64,000 nucleotides of DNA from Populus alba (Eukaryota > Streptophyta > Magnoliopsida > Malpighiales > Salicaceae): NCBI RefSeq assembly GCF_005239225.2, contig NC_133284.1, positions 35,788,758 to 35,852,757 on the forward strand. Direction: 5' to 3'. Below are positions 1 through 15,830 of this stretch, one piece after another. The notes beneath the pieces are model-generated. The model was given only the letters and a program-made list of their open reading frames with translations. It was not told the DNA's origin and ran no database searches. A program made the position numbers and the translations under genes. Positions within the stretch are counted from its first letter, which is position 1. Each line of letters opens with the position of its first letter.

Positions 1-360
1 CTTTCTATGAAATTATTCTCATCTCATGACTTGAGTCATGAGTTTGGTGGGTTAACCTTAATTGCCTCGAGTTTTTTTTTTTTTTCAATTTCATGTTTGA
101 ACACTAATTTGACTGAGAATTGAGCTTCATAATTTATTTCAATTTGCTTTATAATCGGTTATCCCGGTCTCATGGTTTCGATCGCGGGTTTCGCAGGTTG
201 ACCCGTGTTATTTTTTTGGCTCTTTTTTTAATTAATTTTTTAAAGTTTCGTCTTTCAACATTGAATTTAATGGAAATTGAGTTTTGTAATTTATATATAG
301 GATTATCATGATCTTATGACTTGGTATGCAGAATGGTAGGTTGACCTAAGTTGACCAAAG
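1..360 (+). repeat. Degenerate ~150-bp repeat, three units
   Basis: Three related units begin near 1, 152 and 295. Each has a T-rich run, then a block of the form 'ctatgg-att-tctc--tcatgac', then a 'ggttaac/ggttgac' core. The same consensus recurs at 4771-6480 and elsewhere in this window, on both strands. Short frames in it are not genes. Confidence 0.6.
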
Positions 361-1161
361 TTAATTTAATATATTATTGTTTTAATGTTTGACTCAAAAT
401 AAATATTTAAATAATATTTTTTTAATAAACCTACTAATTATACATATAGAAAAAATCAATTCTCACATTTATTTTTTTTCTATTAAAAAAAATATTAATT
501 ATCTATTACGATGCTAAATATCCATGTAGACATGGGGTAAAAATAGATACAACAACAATCAACTCGTGTATGCACAAATTGTATTTTTTTATTAAAAAAA
601 ATGACACTTTCTAAAAAAATTGGAAATTATCACATGAGATTTTTTTTTTTTTTGGAAATACCATCTGCATGGATTGCGTTGTTAAAAACAACAAAATTCA
701 AAAAGAAAAAAAGTATTTTTCTTAATTTTTATTAAAAAAATCATTTTAAATATTTATTTTAAATTATATTATAAATTTTTCAGGTTATTCACATTGTATT
801 TATATTCGTTAAGGTGATTGAATTATATTGAATTAATTTTTATATAATTTAATTTTTTATTAAAATAAATATCAACAGTACCAAAAAAAAATTATATTAA
901 AAAAATAATCCAACCAATAACCTAACTTAAACAATTATCTAATTCGATTCTAAATATCTAAGCAGAGATGGAGGTAAAAACAGATAACACAACTGTCAAC
1001 TCAACACCTATCAGCTCGTAAATGTATAAATTGGAATCTTTTGAAAAATGACACTTTCTCAAAAAAAAAAAAAAAAAAAAACAAAATTGGAAATCACCAC
1101 AAGGAAATTTTTGCGTGGAAATAGCATCTTCGTGGGTTGAGTTGTTCAAAACAACGAAATT

Positions 1162-1198
<37 letters not shown>

Positions 1199-4100
1199 GA
1201 AAATGGACTCAATGACTGAAAACCCGATCTATATCATATTTAAAACAGTGACACTCGATAATTACGGTTCAAGATAGTATTTGAAAATGATGGTGAAATT
1301 GTGTTTTTAAAAAAATTATTTTTTTTTTAAAGATTTAATATTTTTTATATATATTAAATTATTTTAAATAATTTAAAAATAATTTTTAAAAAATAAAAAA
1401 AATATTTTAATATATTTTAAAATAAAAAATATTTTAAAAAAACAACCACAACCCACAAAATAAAATAAATCCCTCCTTCTCTGCTCACACTCCTGCTTGC
1501 ATGCTAAAGTAGAATTCTCTAATTATTGGGTATTGACATCTGACTTTCTCCCCCGCTCCTATATATTTCAACTATGAAATATTATCAAACAAAGCCTTGA
1601 ATTTAAGTACCTAATTACTGGTTACTGACACCTGACTTTATAATAATCAATATAACAAAAAAAAAATTAAAATAACAAAAACAACATATTTTAGATCTGT
1701 TTTAATTTTTTTTTAATATCAGCTGACTATAACAAGTTAAATTATTTGATAAAATTTTTGTTCAATCTAACAATTAAATATAAAATTACAATTATTTTTT
1801 TCATATTATATTTTTAACATATTATGCAAAAATAGATTGCCATGCCCCAAAGGTGTCTAGAAAATATTAACATTGAAATGTGAATAGTTTTTTAAAAAAA
1901 AATGAGTTTCGGTTGGTAGGAAAAATACAACCTGGTAGATTGTGTTGTTGTTTCTATTAACATGTTCGAGAGTGTAGTTACAATTATTTTTACTTAAAAA
2001 AATATTAAAATATTTTTGTTTATTTTTTAAAAATTATTTTTAATATTAGTCCATTAAAATGATCTAAAAACACCAAAAAAATGTTAATTTAAAGCAAAAA
2101 AAAAAATTTAATTTTTTCAAAAGCATTTTTAAAACACACAAAAAAAATAAGACCCAAGAATTTTATTTTTCAAGTTCTTTTTTTTTTTCAGCCTATGCTA
2201 CTTTCCCTAAAATGACCTATAAATTGTAATATATAAAAAAAAGGTTATTTTGAGAAAACAACCTATAAATTGTAATATTTATATTTTTTATCATTTTTAT
2301 ACTAGAATAGTAGAATGCATATTTATTGTAATCAGAATTATTTTTTATACCAATTATAATCAATTTTGCACACATTTTCTTTGTCATATTTGATTTAAAA
2401 TATAAAGCTGGTTTTCTTTATCTAAAAAAAATCATAATAAAATTTAATGAATAAAGAAATACTGTGAACCTCCATTTCAACAGAGTCCGTCTCCAAATAA
2501 AGGCAGACACAAAAAAATTAAAAATTATCTTTTACACGTACAGAGTCAAGATATATAAATTGGGAGTTCACAAAAGTAAAAGCAAATCACGTGTCACACA
2601 ATTAAATATATCTCCATAGACTCATAGAGAGAGCTCTCATAAAATTTCATCTCCATTACCAAGAAAATAAATGCCAGTAAGATTTTTTTATTTTTAAAAA
2701 AATATTTTTTAATGAAAAATATATATTTTTTATGATATTGGTATGATAAAGTCATTGAAAAATAACTAAAAATATTAATTTAATGCTTTTTAGATGAAAA
2801 GTAATTTAAAAAACATTTTGATTACAGTGGCAAATGGACAATTAAAAAAAATATAATACTAAGAATATTTTTAAAAAAACTTGTAATTTATCAAGTAATT
2901 TATGACTCTCGAAGAATAACTAGTACATTATATTAATTACTTTCAATAGCATACTTTAAAGAAATAAAAATATACAAGGAGATGAGATATTTTTATTATT
3001 TTTAATGAGTCATAAATTTTATATTTTATTTTATTTTTATATATGTTTTTTTTAAAATATATTTCAAAAGGTAATTATTATGATACCAGTTTTATACTCT
3101 CTTAATCCCATAAGATTTTTCTAATCTAACACTGTTAATTTCAAAATAAACTAGTACTGTTTTTTTTTAAGTGTCGGCGTGGTAATGGCGGTGCCACCCA
3201 CAACCCCACCATCACATGGTGATAATCCGCTGCCCACTGGCAGTGGTAGGAGTGGGACCTTTCCTCTTCTCATGTAATCAGACACCGTCACGTTTTAACA
3301 CTTTCCATCTATAGAAATATTTCATGACATTAATAAATTTTTTCTTTATTCACTAACTGAATCCACAGATATTTTCATTTTTTTTTTTTTTTTATCGTTT
3401 TCTTCAAAGCCCACCGACGGTCCTTGATGATCCTACTTGCCTTCAGAGCTTGTTTTATGCAGTACACCCGTATCTATCTTAGCTTATCTGTAATCCCATT
3501 TTGAACACCAATATCTTAGCTAGGCTGTGATGTTAGGGCCCTTCACGGCTGCCCCACAAAATCAAATATGATTGCGTATGCGATTATCAACAAGAGTCGA
3601 CAATATTATTTTGTTTTTTAATAGACATAAATAAATTTTTGTTTCCAAATAAATTAAATTCATATCAATTAAGAAATAAGTATCAATTGTATCTTAAACT
3701 GATACGAGACAATATCCAAATTGGGGGTTAATTCATATAAATTCAAGTTAATCTATTTTTTTCTTAAAAAAAAAAATATCAAAATAAAGTTATTTTAACA
3801 AAAAAATATTAATAAATCTTTAATTGGTTTTATCAAGTTAATCAATTTATTGGTTAACTTGAATTTTTTATTAGATTTACATGGAGTAATTACTTCCCAT
3901 GTTTTTCTTTAACTTAGAGTAGTTTATATTTCGGATCAACTAGGTTTAGATTGACTCATCATATCAATCCAAGTTTTATAATTATAATTATAATTTTAAT
4001 GGTTGATGATCATCAGATAGCAGCATTATACCTTGCTATCAAAGATTAAAAAAAAAAACATATCATGAATTATATAAATATAATTTTATAAATTTATCTC

Positions 4101-4770
4101 AAATCAATTTCAAAGATAAATTTAGTTACGACACATAAGAATATATAAAGAATATTAATTAATCATAAAAAAATGATGGCAATATGTTAAAAGTGGACAT
4201 AATGTTGATTTAGTATGATAAAATCAATGTTGTTCTCAATAAATTATAATGTTTGGTTGTGCAATAAACTCTTGCTAAGATAAATATCAATATAAAATTA
4301 TGTGGAAAAATACTGTAGCAATGAAAATATTTTTCTCATTTGACCCTTTAAAAAACATACATTAACATATCAAATGAGGGGTAATTCAGTTTTTTTTATT
4401 AGGACATATTAGTCATTGATAAATAATTAGATACGAACATAATTTTTAACTTCTATTATAAATAGTTAAATAATTTAATTATCTTAATAAAAAAAAAACT
4501 TGTATCCAAAAGCATTTTAGATATTTTGATTTTCTAAACACATTAAAATTACCCATCTAGTCTTGATCTAGTCTTGGAAGAGACAAAAACAAATCTTCAT
4601 TCCAAGAAGTTTTTTTTTTTTGCTCTTTTATTTTGTCACAATCAAGTTTCATGTGAACAATTTGATTTTTCACATTTATATAATATTAATAAAAAGGGAA
4701 AGTGGTTGGCCAAAGTATTAAAGTATCTTACCATTTATATCTTATATCCAACTTAGTTCTTATTATTGCT
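361..4770. other. Gene-free AT-rich stretch
   Basis: No coding region was recognised. The DNA is A/T homopolymer-rich, with long A runs near 1062-1082 and 1166-1196. Two similar segments (about 535-700 and 960-1190) share 'catggggtaaaaa-agata', 'aaatgacactttct' and 'gttgttcaaaacaac'-like stretches, so they look like diverged copies of one element. A less AT-rich island at 3165-3300 has short inverted repeats (around 'caccatcacatggtg' and 'ctgcccactggcagtgg') but no frame I can assign. Confidence 0.5.
1950..2140 (+). repeat. Copy of dispersed non-autonomous repeat family
   Basis: Contains the family pattern: a 'gttgtgttg' start, then 'aaaaattatttttaatatta', then a 'cattaaaatgatctaaaaa' core, then 'aaaagcatttttaaaacac'. 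Better copies lie at 9395-9765 and 15206-16325 and, in reverse, at 31330-31530. No coding capacity is seen. Confidence 0.5.
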
Positions 4771-5508
4771 ATTTTTTTTTTTCCCTTCAATTTCATCCCA
4801 AATCATTAGGTTTTATTTTATTTTTATATTAAATTTGGTCCTTATTTTTTTCGATATTTTTAAATCTTTTCACTAATTATTTTTTTTTTCATTTTCATCC
4901 TTCATCATTTTTTTTCATGTTGGATTTGGCCTTCTCTTATTTTTAATGATGTTTATTTTATTTTGGATATTTTTTATTGTATTTTGTTTTATATATTTCA
5001 TCCATCAATATGTTCTTTTACTAAGCCACAAGTTTTAAATGTTAATATGGGTTGACTTTGGTTTTTTTGGAGGTCTTTTTATAAAATTAATTTTTTTTCA
5101 ATTCCATTCTTTAATATTTTATTTTCATGGAATTGATCTTCATGTTTTTTTTTCACTTTTCTTTCTATAGGATTATTCATATCCTATGCTTATAGTCACG
5201 GGGTTCACAAGTTGGTGTTGACTCAGATTTGTTTTGTTGTTTTTTAATAATGTTTTTAATTTAATGTCTAGAATTTTTTAAGTTTGCCTTTATCGTTGTG
5301 AGGCCGATCTCATGACCATGATCATGAGTTTTGAAGGTTAAAATTAGTTAACATTACTCTTTTATTATTTTTATTTTACAATTTTATCCTATAATGTTTT
5401 TGTATAGTTGGTCTTTGTGTTTTTTTTTTTCCCTCACTTTGTTATCTATGGAGTTATCTCAATCTTATTTTTATGATCATACGAGGCTAGCAAGTTAACC
5501 CTGATTGA

Positions 5509-5554
<46 letters not shown>

Positions 5555-6480
5555 ATATATATATATTTTAAGAATAATGTTTTTCAAAGTTTCATGCCTT
5601 GATATTTTTTTTATTAAGAATTTTTATTCATTTTTTTTAGTTTACCTTTTGCGTGTTAAGTCTTGGTCTTATGATTACGGTCACAAGTTTCTAAGGTTAA
5701 TACAAGTTGACTTTAGTACTTTTGGGTCCATTTTAATTATTTTTTTCAATTTCATCATTTTAACATTTATATTTTTAGGAATTGGTATTTGTGTTTTTTT
5801 ATTCACTTTTCTTTCTACGAAATTATCTCAATCATGTGTCAATAGTCACAATGTTAGCAGGTTAATGCAAATTGACCCGAGTTTTTCTTGTTTTTATTTT
5901 AATTATTATTTTTTTAATTTTATCATTTAACATTGAGTTGTTTTATGGTTAAGGTTGAGAGTTTGATTCAATTCACTTTCAGTTTATGATTTTTTGTACC
6001 TTTTGTTTGCATGGAAAATTATATGATTATATAAAAAAAATATTTTAAGAAACATAATTATTAAACACAACTTAGTATATGACTTGTGTTGTGAGATGAA
6101 ATACCATAATTTTTTTTTTTAATTTTATCCTTTAATATATATATATATATAATTGATCTTTGTTTTTTTTCCCCTCACTTTCCTGTCTATAGGGTTATTA
6201 CAATCACGTGTCTATCTATGATCGCAAGGTTAGCGCTTCTACCACAAGTTGACCCAAGCTTTTTATATTGTTTTTTTTAATTAATTATTTTTTAATTTTA
6301 TTATTTAATATTGAATTTTGACTTTTTTTAATCTTTTATTGGCACATATGGTTGTTTCACTAAATGAAAATAATACTCTAAAAAACATAGTTGTTAAACA
6401 CAATTGAGTACATGGTCATGTTGTTGAGATCAAATATATCTTAATCTTAGTTATTTTCTCGATAAAAATATCAATTTAAT
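4771..6480 (+). repeat. Block of degenerate ~150-bp repeats with TA microsatellite
   Basis: Units with 'tctatgg-gttat-tcaatc-catg' followed by 'ggttaac--aagttgac' start near 5161, 5285, 5437, 5647, 5808 and 6175, mostly 120-210 bp apart. A (TA)n tract occupies roughly 5513-5566. The long open frame over the block is just T-rich low-complexity sequence. Confidence 0.6.
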
Positions 6481-7139
6481 TAATTAAATACATGTATAAA
6501 CATTTTGATTTGTGATTCAGAATTTTTTCTATATTTAAGAATAAATAAATAAAACCTGTATATTTATTTTCTTATTGAAAAAAAATAACCGCCCCTCGAC
6601 GCGGCACAGGTACAAAACTAGTTACTACATGATTTAAAAAGAAAGAGCATCGTGTGCGTGCCAATCCTTAATTAAAATTTTGAAAATATTTAAAAGTTCT
6701 GAACTTTTTTTAAGATTTTTTTTTAAATGCTACCCAATTAAAATTCTCGGACATGCTTAAGAGATGAGGGCAATATTTTTTTGAAAAATTACTGAAAAGG
6801 ATTTAAAAAAATTCTTATCCATTGAAGTTTTTTAAATTCTTAGAAGTAAAAACAATATTAAAAAAAAAATCAAGAAATAGAAATGTTCAAAATCGCCATG
6901 CCATTAAAATTTTCAAAAAAACGATTAAGAAAAACAAATACTATTTTTAAGAATTAAAATTTTTGAAAATGTTTTAAGAAACAATACAATTTTAGAAATA
7001 CTGAGAAAAAAAATTTATGCGAGGGTTGAACACAAGGCGATGTTATTTCCACCGAGTATAAATGCCAAACTAGTATCTCGTGCTGCATAGTGAGCCTAAT
7101 TAAATATTTTATAACCTGAAATAATATATTCAGTTGATG
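6481..7139. other. Gene-free AT-rich stretch
   Basis: No gene was recognised. It holds A-rich direct repeats of the type 'aaattttgaaaatgttttaagaaa' and the phrase 'gcccctcgacgcggcacaggtacaaaactagtt' near 6590, which looks like the end of a dispersed repeat. Confidence 0.4.
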
Positions 7140-8130
7140 ACAATCTAAATCAACTTGAGATAACTTGATTCACATGTGACTTAGGTATGGGATCGAAATA
7201 ACCCAGTAAAAAAAAAATAAAAAAAAATCATAAAGCTCAATATCTAATAATCTAATGTTAAAAAAATAAAATTGAAAAAAAAAAATTAATTTTCAAAAAA
7301 TAAATGTTAAAAGAGAAAACCCAAGTTAATCTAAGTTAATTTAAACTAAAACAAATGCTAAACTAAAAACCGAGTCAACCCGAGTTAATTTGACAAAAAC
7401 AAATGTTGAACTAAAAAACCTAAGTCTACCGTGGTTAAATAACCTGAAACTCATGATAACCCCACTAAAAGAAAATGGTAAAAATCACAAAACTTAAGGG
7501 CCAATAATTTACAGTCAAATGATGAAAGTGAAAAAACAAATTTTTAAAAACATGTCGAGAAAAAAAAAAACTCAAGTCAACATGAGTTAACACAACTCAC
7601 CTGCTATCAACGATATGAGATTGGACCAACCCCATATATATATAAAGAAAAAACAAAACAAATCACAAAACTCAAGGCTCAATAACTTAATGACGAATGA
7701 TGAAATTGAAAAAGAATCAATTTGTAAACAAAAACCTAAAAATACCAAACTTAAACTAGAATAATAATAAAAATATTGACTCAAATCATGATAACACAGT
7801 TAACCCGTAAAAGATAGACATGAAAAAATTATGAAGCAAAATTCTCAATTATAAAAAATTAAAAAACTAAATTAATAGCAATCAAACACAACGAGAACTT
7901 AATCGAGTACAAACACTAAATCAAAAAAATAATGATTAGGGATTAACTTGAAAAAAAATAAATTAAGAAAGGGGATAAACAAAACTGATCAAAAGAATGA
8001 GAATCAAAATTAGATACAAAAACTAAATGAAATAAATATTGAGGGACAATATTGAAAAAAAATCAAGAAAATAATAATAAAATCAATAACATGAATGAAG
8101 ACCAAATTAAATTAAAATAATTCAATGAAA
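7140..8130 (-). repeat. Degenerate ~150-bp repeat block, reverse orientation
   Basis: This is the reverse-complement counterpart of the 4771-6480 block. 'gttaac' cores with 'gtcaacccgagttaa', 'catgagat-g-gat' and 'aaaatcacaaaactcaa' recur near 7140-7200, 7360-7480, 7575-7650 and 7780-7810, with A-rich spacers. No gene is seen. Confidence 0.55.
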
Positions 8131-9394
8131 ATAAAATACCGAAGAATGAAATTTTTAAAAAAATCATTAAAAAACAAAAAAAAATCAACACAAATAACAA
8201 ACTTACTTAATTTTAAAAGGTTAAGTGTGAATCTCCATAAAAGAGAAAAGAAGAGGAAGGAGAAAAACCTTGTCGCCATTACACTATTGCGGAATTGAAT
8301 TGCATGCTCTACCATGTTGTTTAAGCCACCATATGATGTTTCAGGAGATACGATGGTTGATTATCTGACACATGTGTAGCATGAGTCAATAATATTTATT
8401 ATATTTTAAAAAGTTAATTTATCTTTGGGAATAAATTTAAAATAACAAAAATCAATGAGAAAAAAATAAAAAACCTATAAAACATGTTTTGTGTTTTTTT
8501 TTTCTTTCCAGGGTAAGTCTTTTAACTATTTTAAGAAAAGTAAAAAAAGACAATGAAACCTTTGTTCTTTTTGAAAAATACAATCGAACCTCTTGAGAAG
8601 ATCATTGTGCCTTAAAGTTTTCTCTTCCTTGGCTGTCACTGTGGAGTGCAAAAATATTATTATATTGTAGCAATTTATATTATATATTATAATGTGTTTA
8701 CCTCTATAATGATTATCCTGATATTCTTATTCTTTATCAATGCCAATCAAATTTCATTTGTTATTTCATACAAATTTAGAGGGTTTTAATTTGATATTTG
8801 AAGATTCAACTTTATATCACACTAAGAAAAGTAAAATCCTCATATTTTTTTTATTCAATTCAATGAAACTAAGTTTATTTACATAGCTTAGTTAAAAATA
8901 TAAATATTATATACAAATGGGAATAAAATGATTTTTTTTTTATCTCATTAAATTTTTAACAAGCTAAAGTATGTTTGTTAATGTTTATGAATCGTATGAA
9001 CAATATTAATAACTCTGAAAGGTATAGTTTAACTGATAAATCTTGAGTTTGCTTTTCTAATATTACCAATTTAAGTGTTACAACTTCAGGACCACTGAAA
9101 ACTTAGCTGATCGTTAACTTCAAGGCCTCAAGAGATTAATCGAGATATGCGTAAACTGACCCAAACATCCATATTTTTTTTAAATAACAATAAAAAAATA
9201 CCTTCAAAATTATCATGTCAACCTTTTATATATTTTTTTTAATAAATTCTTTAATCGAAGTATATATAGTCTATTTTTCAACATATTATAAACTAAAATT
9301 CTTTTTATACCAAAAGTTATATAGTTAAAATTCAACTAAAAAATGCTCCCGGAAACTGTGAAAACCTAGAATTAACGAAAAACATTGACTAACA
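8131..9394. other. Gene-free AT-rich stretch
   Basis: No coding sequence was recognised. It includes the SINE-like core at 9086-9185, listed separately; the rest is low-complexity. Confidence 0.4.
9086..9185 (+). repeat. SINE-like fragment, copy 1
   Basis: The core ('ggaccactgaaaactta', 'cgttaacttcaaggcc', 'attaatcgagatatgcg', 'ctgacccaaacatcc') aligns by eye with the better preserved copy at 61119-61230 and ends in a T-rich tail. The 3' part resembles the Au SINE family spread widely in flowering plants. That assignment is from memory and only moderately sure. Confidence 0.45.
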
Positions 9395-9765
9395 ACTGAG
9401 TGTGTTTGTTTTTAAGATATCTTTTTGTAGTTATGATTTTTTTTAAATAAGTTGTAAAAAAAACATGGTTAAGTATGGTTAATTGTATTTAGATACATGT
9501 TTGATAAAAATTATGGTTGAGGTTTACGTCAAAAAAAAAAACATGTATAAAATGTTTGGTTGTGGTTGTTTTCAAAACTGTTTTTTACTTGGAAAATATA
9601 TCAAAATAATTTTTTTTATTTTATAAAAATTATTTTTGATATCAGTGAATCAAAATGATCTGAAAATATATAAAATAATTAATTTGAAGTAAATAAAAAA
9701 ATAAAATAAAATTCAAATTTTAAAAAAATACTTTTGAAACACAAAAACAAATAAAATTTTACGAA
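9395..9765 (+). repeat. Dispersed non-autonomous repeat copy
   Basis: Starts 'gagtgtgtttgtttttaag', has 'aaaattatggttgaggttt' and 'tgtttggttgtggttg', then 'aaaaattatttttgatatca', 'gaatcaaaatgatctgaaaa' and 'tacttttgaaacac'. The same order of motifs is found at 15206-16325. No frame of its own. Confidence 0.55.
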
Positions 9766-10062
9766 TCTCAATTAAACAAAATATAAAAACTGCATTTTAA
9801 ATTTAATTTTTTAGCAAGCCTCCCAATATAAAATGCAATTTGATAAATTACTAAATAACTAACTATATTTTTTACACCACAAACACAAAAGCTATATCTA
9901 TAACAATAGGAGCCAAGATCAGTCCAAACTTTAACTGTAACTGTAACTAGGAACTGGTCTTTAGCAGTTCCCTAAACAAACTTTTGTTCTGCTTTACCAC
10001 ATCCACCGAACTCCTATTTTTGCTCATCTTCTCCAACTTTCAATCTCCGCCGTCCATTCCTC

Positions 10063-10070
10063 CTATTTAT
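10063..10070 (+). promoter_or_regulatory. Candidate TATA element of the SAHH gene
   Basis: 'ctatttat' lies about 117 bp upstream of the SAHH start codon and is followed by a C/T-rich leader (10071-10186) typical of a plant housekeeping 5' UTR. It is not a perfect TATA consensus and no transcription start can be fixed from sequence. Confidence 0.35.
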
Positions 10071-10186
10071 CCCCCACTCTTCCTCTTCTCTACACTCGTT
10101 CTTCCCTGCCCTCTCTTTTCAGCCGCATCTTTTTTCCTTTTCTAAGATAGTGAAAGCAAGAAATTTCTTCTTCTCTTTCTCTTACA

Positions 10187-12314
<2,128 letters not shown>

Positions 12315-12599
12315 GAGATGGAACTTGAGGAAAAACGTGATCGGAGACGGCGCTATTGTTTCTTTCGTATTTTCATGATGATTTGTCCTATATTATTAGG
12401 CTTCAATTTTTTCCTAGGATTTGTGTTTTGGTGGTGGGGAAGACATGGGAGGAAAAGAAATGGAACGGTCTATCTTGAAGACCACATGGGATTATCTAAT
12501 AAGGTTTTGGATGGGGTTGTGTGGGATAATATTGTAGCTGTTGCCATTTGAGTTTTCTTGCTGCAGCTTTTCTTCTTTTTAATCATGAAAAATATAAAA

Positions 12600-13850
12600 A
12601 AATAACCTTTTTGTTTCACCTGTTGTCTCTTTTTTTGGATGCCCATGTTTCTTGGCTCAATGCATTTTCGTTGCTTGCTCTTGTGCTTTGCCGTTTTAAA
12701 AAATAGTATAAATTTTCCAACAATGATTTAAAAAAGAATTTTAGAATTATTTTTTAGTATTTTAAATTGTTTCAATCATAAAAATAAGTTTTAAAAATAA
12801 AAAAAATATTATTTAATGTATTTTTAAATGAAAATTAATTTTAAAAAGTAGTATTTTTAAATATTTTGTTTTTTATAGTAATCTTTTGCTAGAAAATTTA
12901 TTAAAATAATATATATTTTTATTTTTAAATTTTTTTTATATTAACACATTAAAGCTATATATATATATATATAGAGGCTTTTATGTGTTTTGTTTAGATT
13001 CTAATTTTCGAAGTTTTTTTTCTTTTGAAAATAACATAAAAGTAATTTTTTTTTTAAAAAATAATTATCTTTACATTAACATATTAAAACTATTTAAAAA
13101 CATAAAAAATATTTTAATTTAAAACATTTCATTTTTTTTTTGAAGTGTGGTCCAAATGCAATTTCAAATACCCTTGAACAATAATAATATTACCTTAAAA
13201 AACTAAATGACGTAGTATATCTATATCTTGAACTATAGTAAAATCATATTTATGTCATTTTATCCAAAAACAAATTAAGCCTCTTGGATGAGGGTTTTTT
13301 TTTTTCATAATAAAAAAATAATTTTTTACCTCTAAAATCAACAAAATATAAAATTGTAGACTAGAGGCTTTCTTGACTCTGCGTAAGTTTTTTTAACAAT
13401 AAAAATACATATTTGCTCTAGAGTCAAAAATTACTGTGTTGTTGGATGAGGTGTTTTGGGGTTTTTGAATTTTAATATACAGTGCAATTACATCTTTAAT
13501 ATTAGAAGAGAAAAAACATAAGCTTAATATTTGAGGGTATTTTTATATTGGTATTTTATGTACTTGTTGTGGTAGTTGGGGAGGGGGGTTAGTATTTTCA
13601 CTTTTTCCTAATTTTTAATGCTTGAATTTGTTGGAGAGTGCTGAGTAAGTCCCAACATGTGTGTGGTGTTCGTGCCATTTAGGTGGTGTATATGACGCCA
13701 TCCAATGGATGTAACTGACCTTTCATTGTCCCTCTAGATGCCCTGTTGTGTCCTTTTTTATTTGGAGTGGTGCGTGACAACTGATGATAGTTAGATCATA
13801 ACCGGTGGTTATTTGATTTTTTTCCCATTCTTTTCTCTCTCCAGACAGGT
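12600..13850. other. Gene-free stretch downstream of SAHH
   Basis: After the SAHH 3' UTR there is no recognisable gene. 12700-13160 contains A/T-rich repeats of the dispersed family ('aaaataattatctttacattaacatattaaaa'-like phrases) and a short TA run near 12957-12974. 13440-13850 is less repetitive but has no frame I can support. Confidence 0.45.
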
Positions 13851-14480
13851 AATGTATTTCATTGTTCTCTTTACTTTATATTTTTTAATTTTAGTCTTTA
13901 TTCTATTTATTTTTTTATTTCATTTCTTTTCCATTTATATAAGGTTTTAATTTTTTCAATTTATTCATTCAATTGCAATTTTTAATATGTTTGGTTTTTC
14001 TTTTCGGTCCTCATTTTTAAAAAAATTTAATTTGTCATTGGCATCTTTGTTGCAGTTTTTTTCTTTCAATTTCGTCATTCAATAAAAATTTTTGTTGTTG
14101 TTTTTTTTTCTTTCCAGTTTGACCCTTATTCTTTTGATTTGTTTTCCTTTTATTAAAGCTATTTTTTCAATTCAATTAAACTCTCCAATTGAAAATTTTT
14201 ATCCCTCTAATTGATGTTTTTTGTCACCCTTGTTTTTTGATCTTTTTGTGTAATTATTTTTTTTTCTGATTTTATCTTTCAATATTTAATTTGTTGAGAA
14301 TTCGTCTCCGTACGATCTATTATTCCACATTAGTTTTTTTTTTAAATATTAATTTTGTGATTATCTTGAAGTTTCTTCTATGGATTTATCTCAATCTTAT
14401 GATCTAGATCACGATTTTTGCATGTCTTTTTTAAATATAAGTCTTTTTTTAGTTGTTCAGTTTTTATTTTATTTTTTAAG
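13850..14480 (+). repeat. Degenerate polypyrimidine ~150-bp repeat
   Basis: T/C-rich sequence with repeated 'tttcaatttcatcattcaat'-like phrases and a recognisable core at about 14370-14430 ('ctatggatttatctcaatct' then 'tgatctagatcacg'), as in 4771-6480. Confidence 0.5.
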
Positions 14481-15205
14481 GTATTATTCTAATTCATCTA
14501 TAATTTTTTTTTTATACAAATGAAGTTTATTTTTTATAAAATTTTTTTATTTTAAAATTATATTGATGATATGTTCGGTCTTGCATAATATTTTTTATGA
14601 TATAAATTTACTTAGTTGTTACATTTATATTTATATTTTAAATTATAAGTTTTTTATAATATAGATTTATCTTTTATTTATTTAAATAAATAAATTTAGG
14701 AGAGATAATCAGATGCATCAATTGGCTGTCTTGCTGCATATTTTCTGACTTCCGTTATAATGAATGGCAAAATGAGCTGTGCCTCCGAGCTGCAACGCGC
14801 TGTGGGTCTCTCAAGAGGTAGTTATTCTGTACTTTTCTGGCAATGCTGTGATGGAGGAAGAAGAATGGAGTGGGGCACAAGGGAGTGGGTGTTTGTTGTT
14901 TTATTTATTTTTTAAAATTATTTCTATTTTCTGGTGTTGGGTAGGTTTCGCATTTTATTGATGTTAGTTCGAGAGCTGATTTATTTCTTCAAAAAAAGAG
15001 GCTGGAAGTAGGTTTTTCTGGAAAGTTTTTCACTGCAAAAAAACATTTGATGAACGTTATTTGTCGCTCGTTGCTATCCTGACTAGCAACTAATTTTATT
15101 CTTTTTCGAAATAAGTTAAAGAATCCTGACAAAAGCTGTTTTTTGTCAAAACCAATGGAGGAAGATGCACATTTGCAAGTTGGCAAGTTAAACCACAGTT
15201 AAGAG
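14481..15205. other. Gene-free stretch with a less AT-rich island
   Basis: 14760-15190 is less AT-rich than its surroundings and could be an old gene remnant or untranslated RNA. Only short unconnected frames exist and none matches a family I know. Confidence 0.3.
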
Positions 15206-15766
15206 CCTGTTTGGTATTGCGGTAGCTATTATAATTGTAATTTGAAAAAAATCGTTTTATAAAAAGTACTTTTAATTGAGGTTGGTTTGAAAAAATAGGT
15301 GTTTGGTTAAAACTGTGATTAAAATTGAGGTTGAATAAAAAGTAGTTTAATGTGTTTGGTTAAGAATATTTTTAAAATTGAGGTTATAAAATAATTTTAA
15401 GAAATATATATTAATATTGATGGTTTTAAATTTAAATATTGTAAATTTAATTACTCCTATTACATCATGGAATAATAATACTTTATATAAAATATTTTTT
15501 TGTTATTCCATTAAACTATATATAATTTCATTACGTACAAAATTCATCCGATAAGAACTACAGTTTTCATAATTTTTTGAGTGTGTAATAAAATTAAATA
15601 AAATATTATCAGATATAAAATTGATATTATAGTGCGAGTGAATTTAATTCACTCTATACTACTTTTTCGAGAAAAAAATATTGTTCACATCACAGTGCGA
15701 ATGAATTTAATTCACTCTAAACTAGTGTTTTTTTTTTTTTTTTAAATTTAATGAAATTAACACACT

Positions 15767-15768
<2 letters not shown>

Positions 15769-15814
<46 letters not shown>
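15769..15814. repeat. Poly(A) tract, 46 nt
   Basis: Uninterrupted run of 46 A residues inside the composite element. Runs of this length often mark slippage or an assembly/sequencing weak point, so the exact length is uncertain. Confidence 0.85.
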
Positions 15815-15818
<4 letters not shown>

Positions 15819-15830
15819 GACGAACAATGG

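Noticed and set aside
5505..5930. 141-aa frame over the TA tract
   Set aside because: Runs through a microsatellite and T-rich repeats; residues are Ile/Tyr/Phe low complexity.
12318..12551. 77-aa frame right after the SAHH stop
   Set aside because: It lies in the SAHH 3' UTR and has low-complexity composition with no family features.
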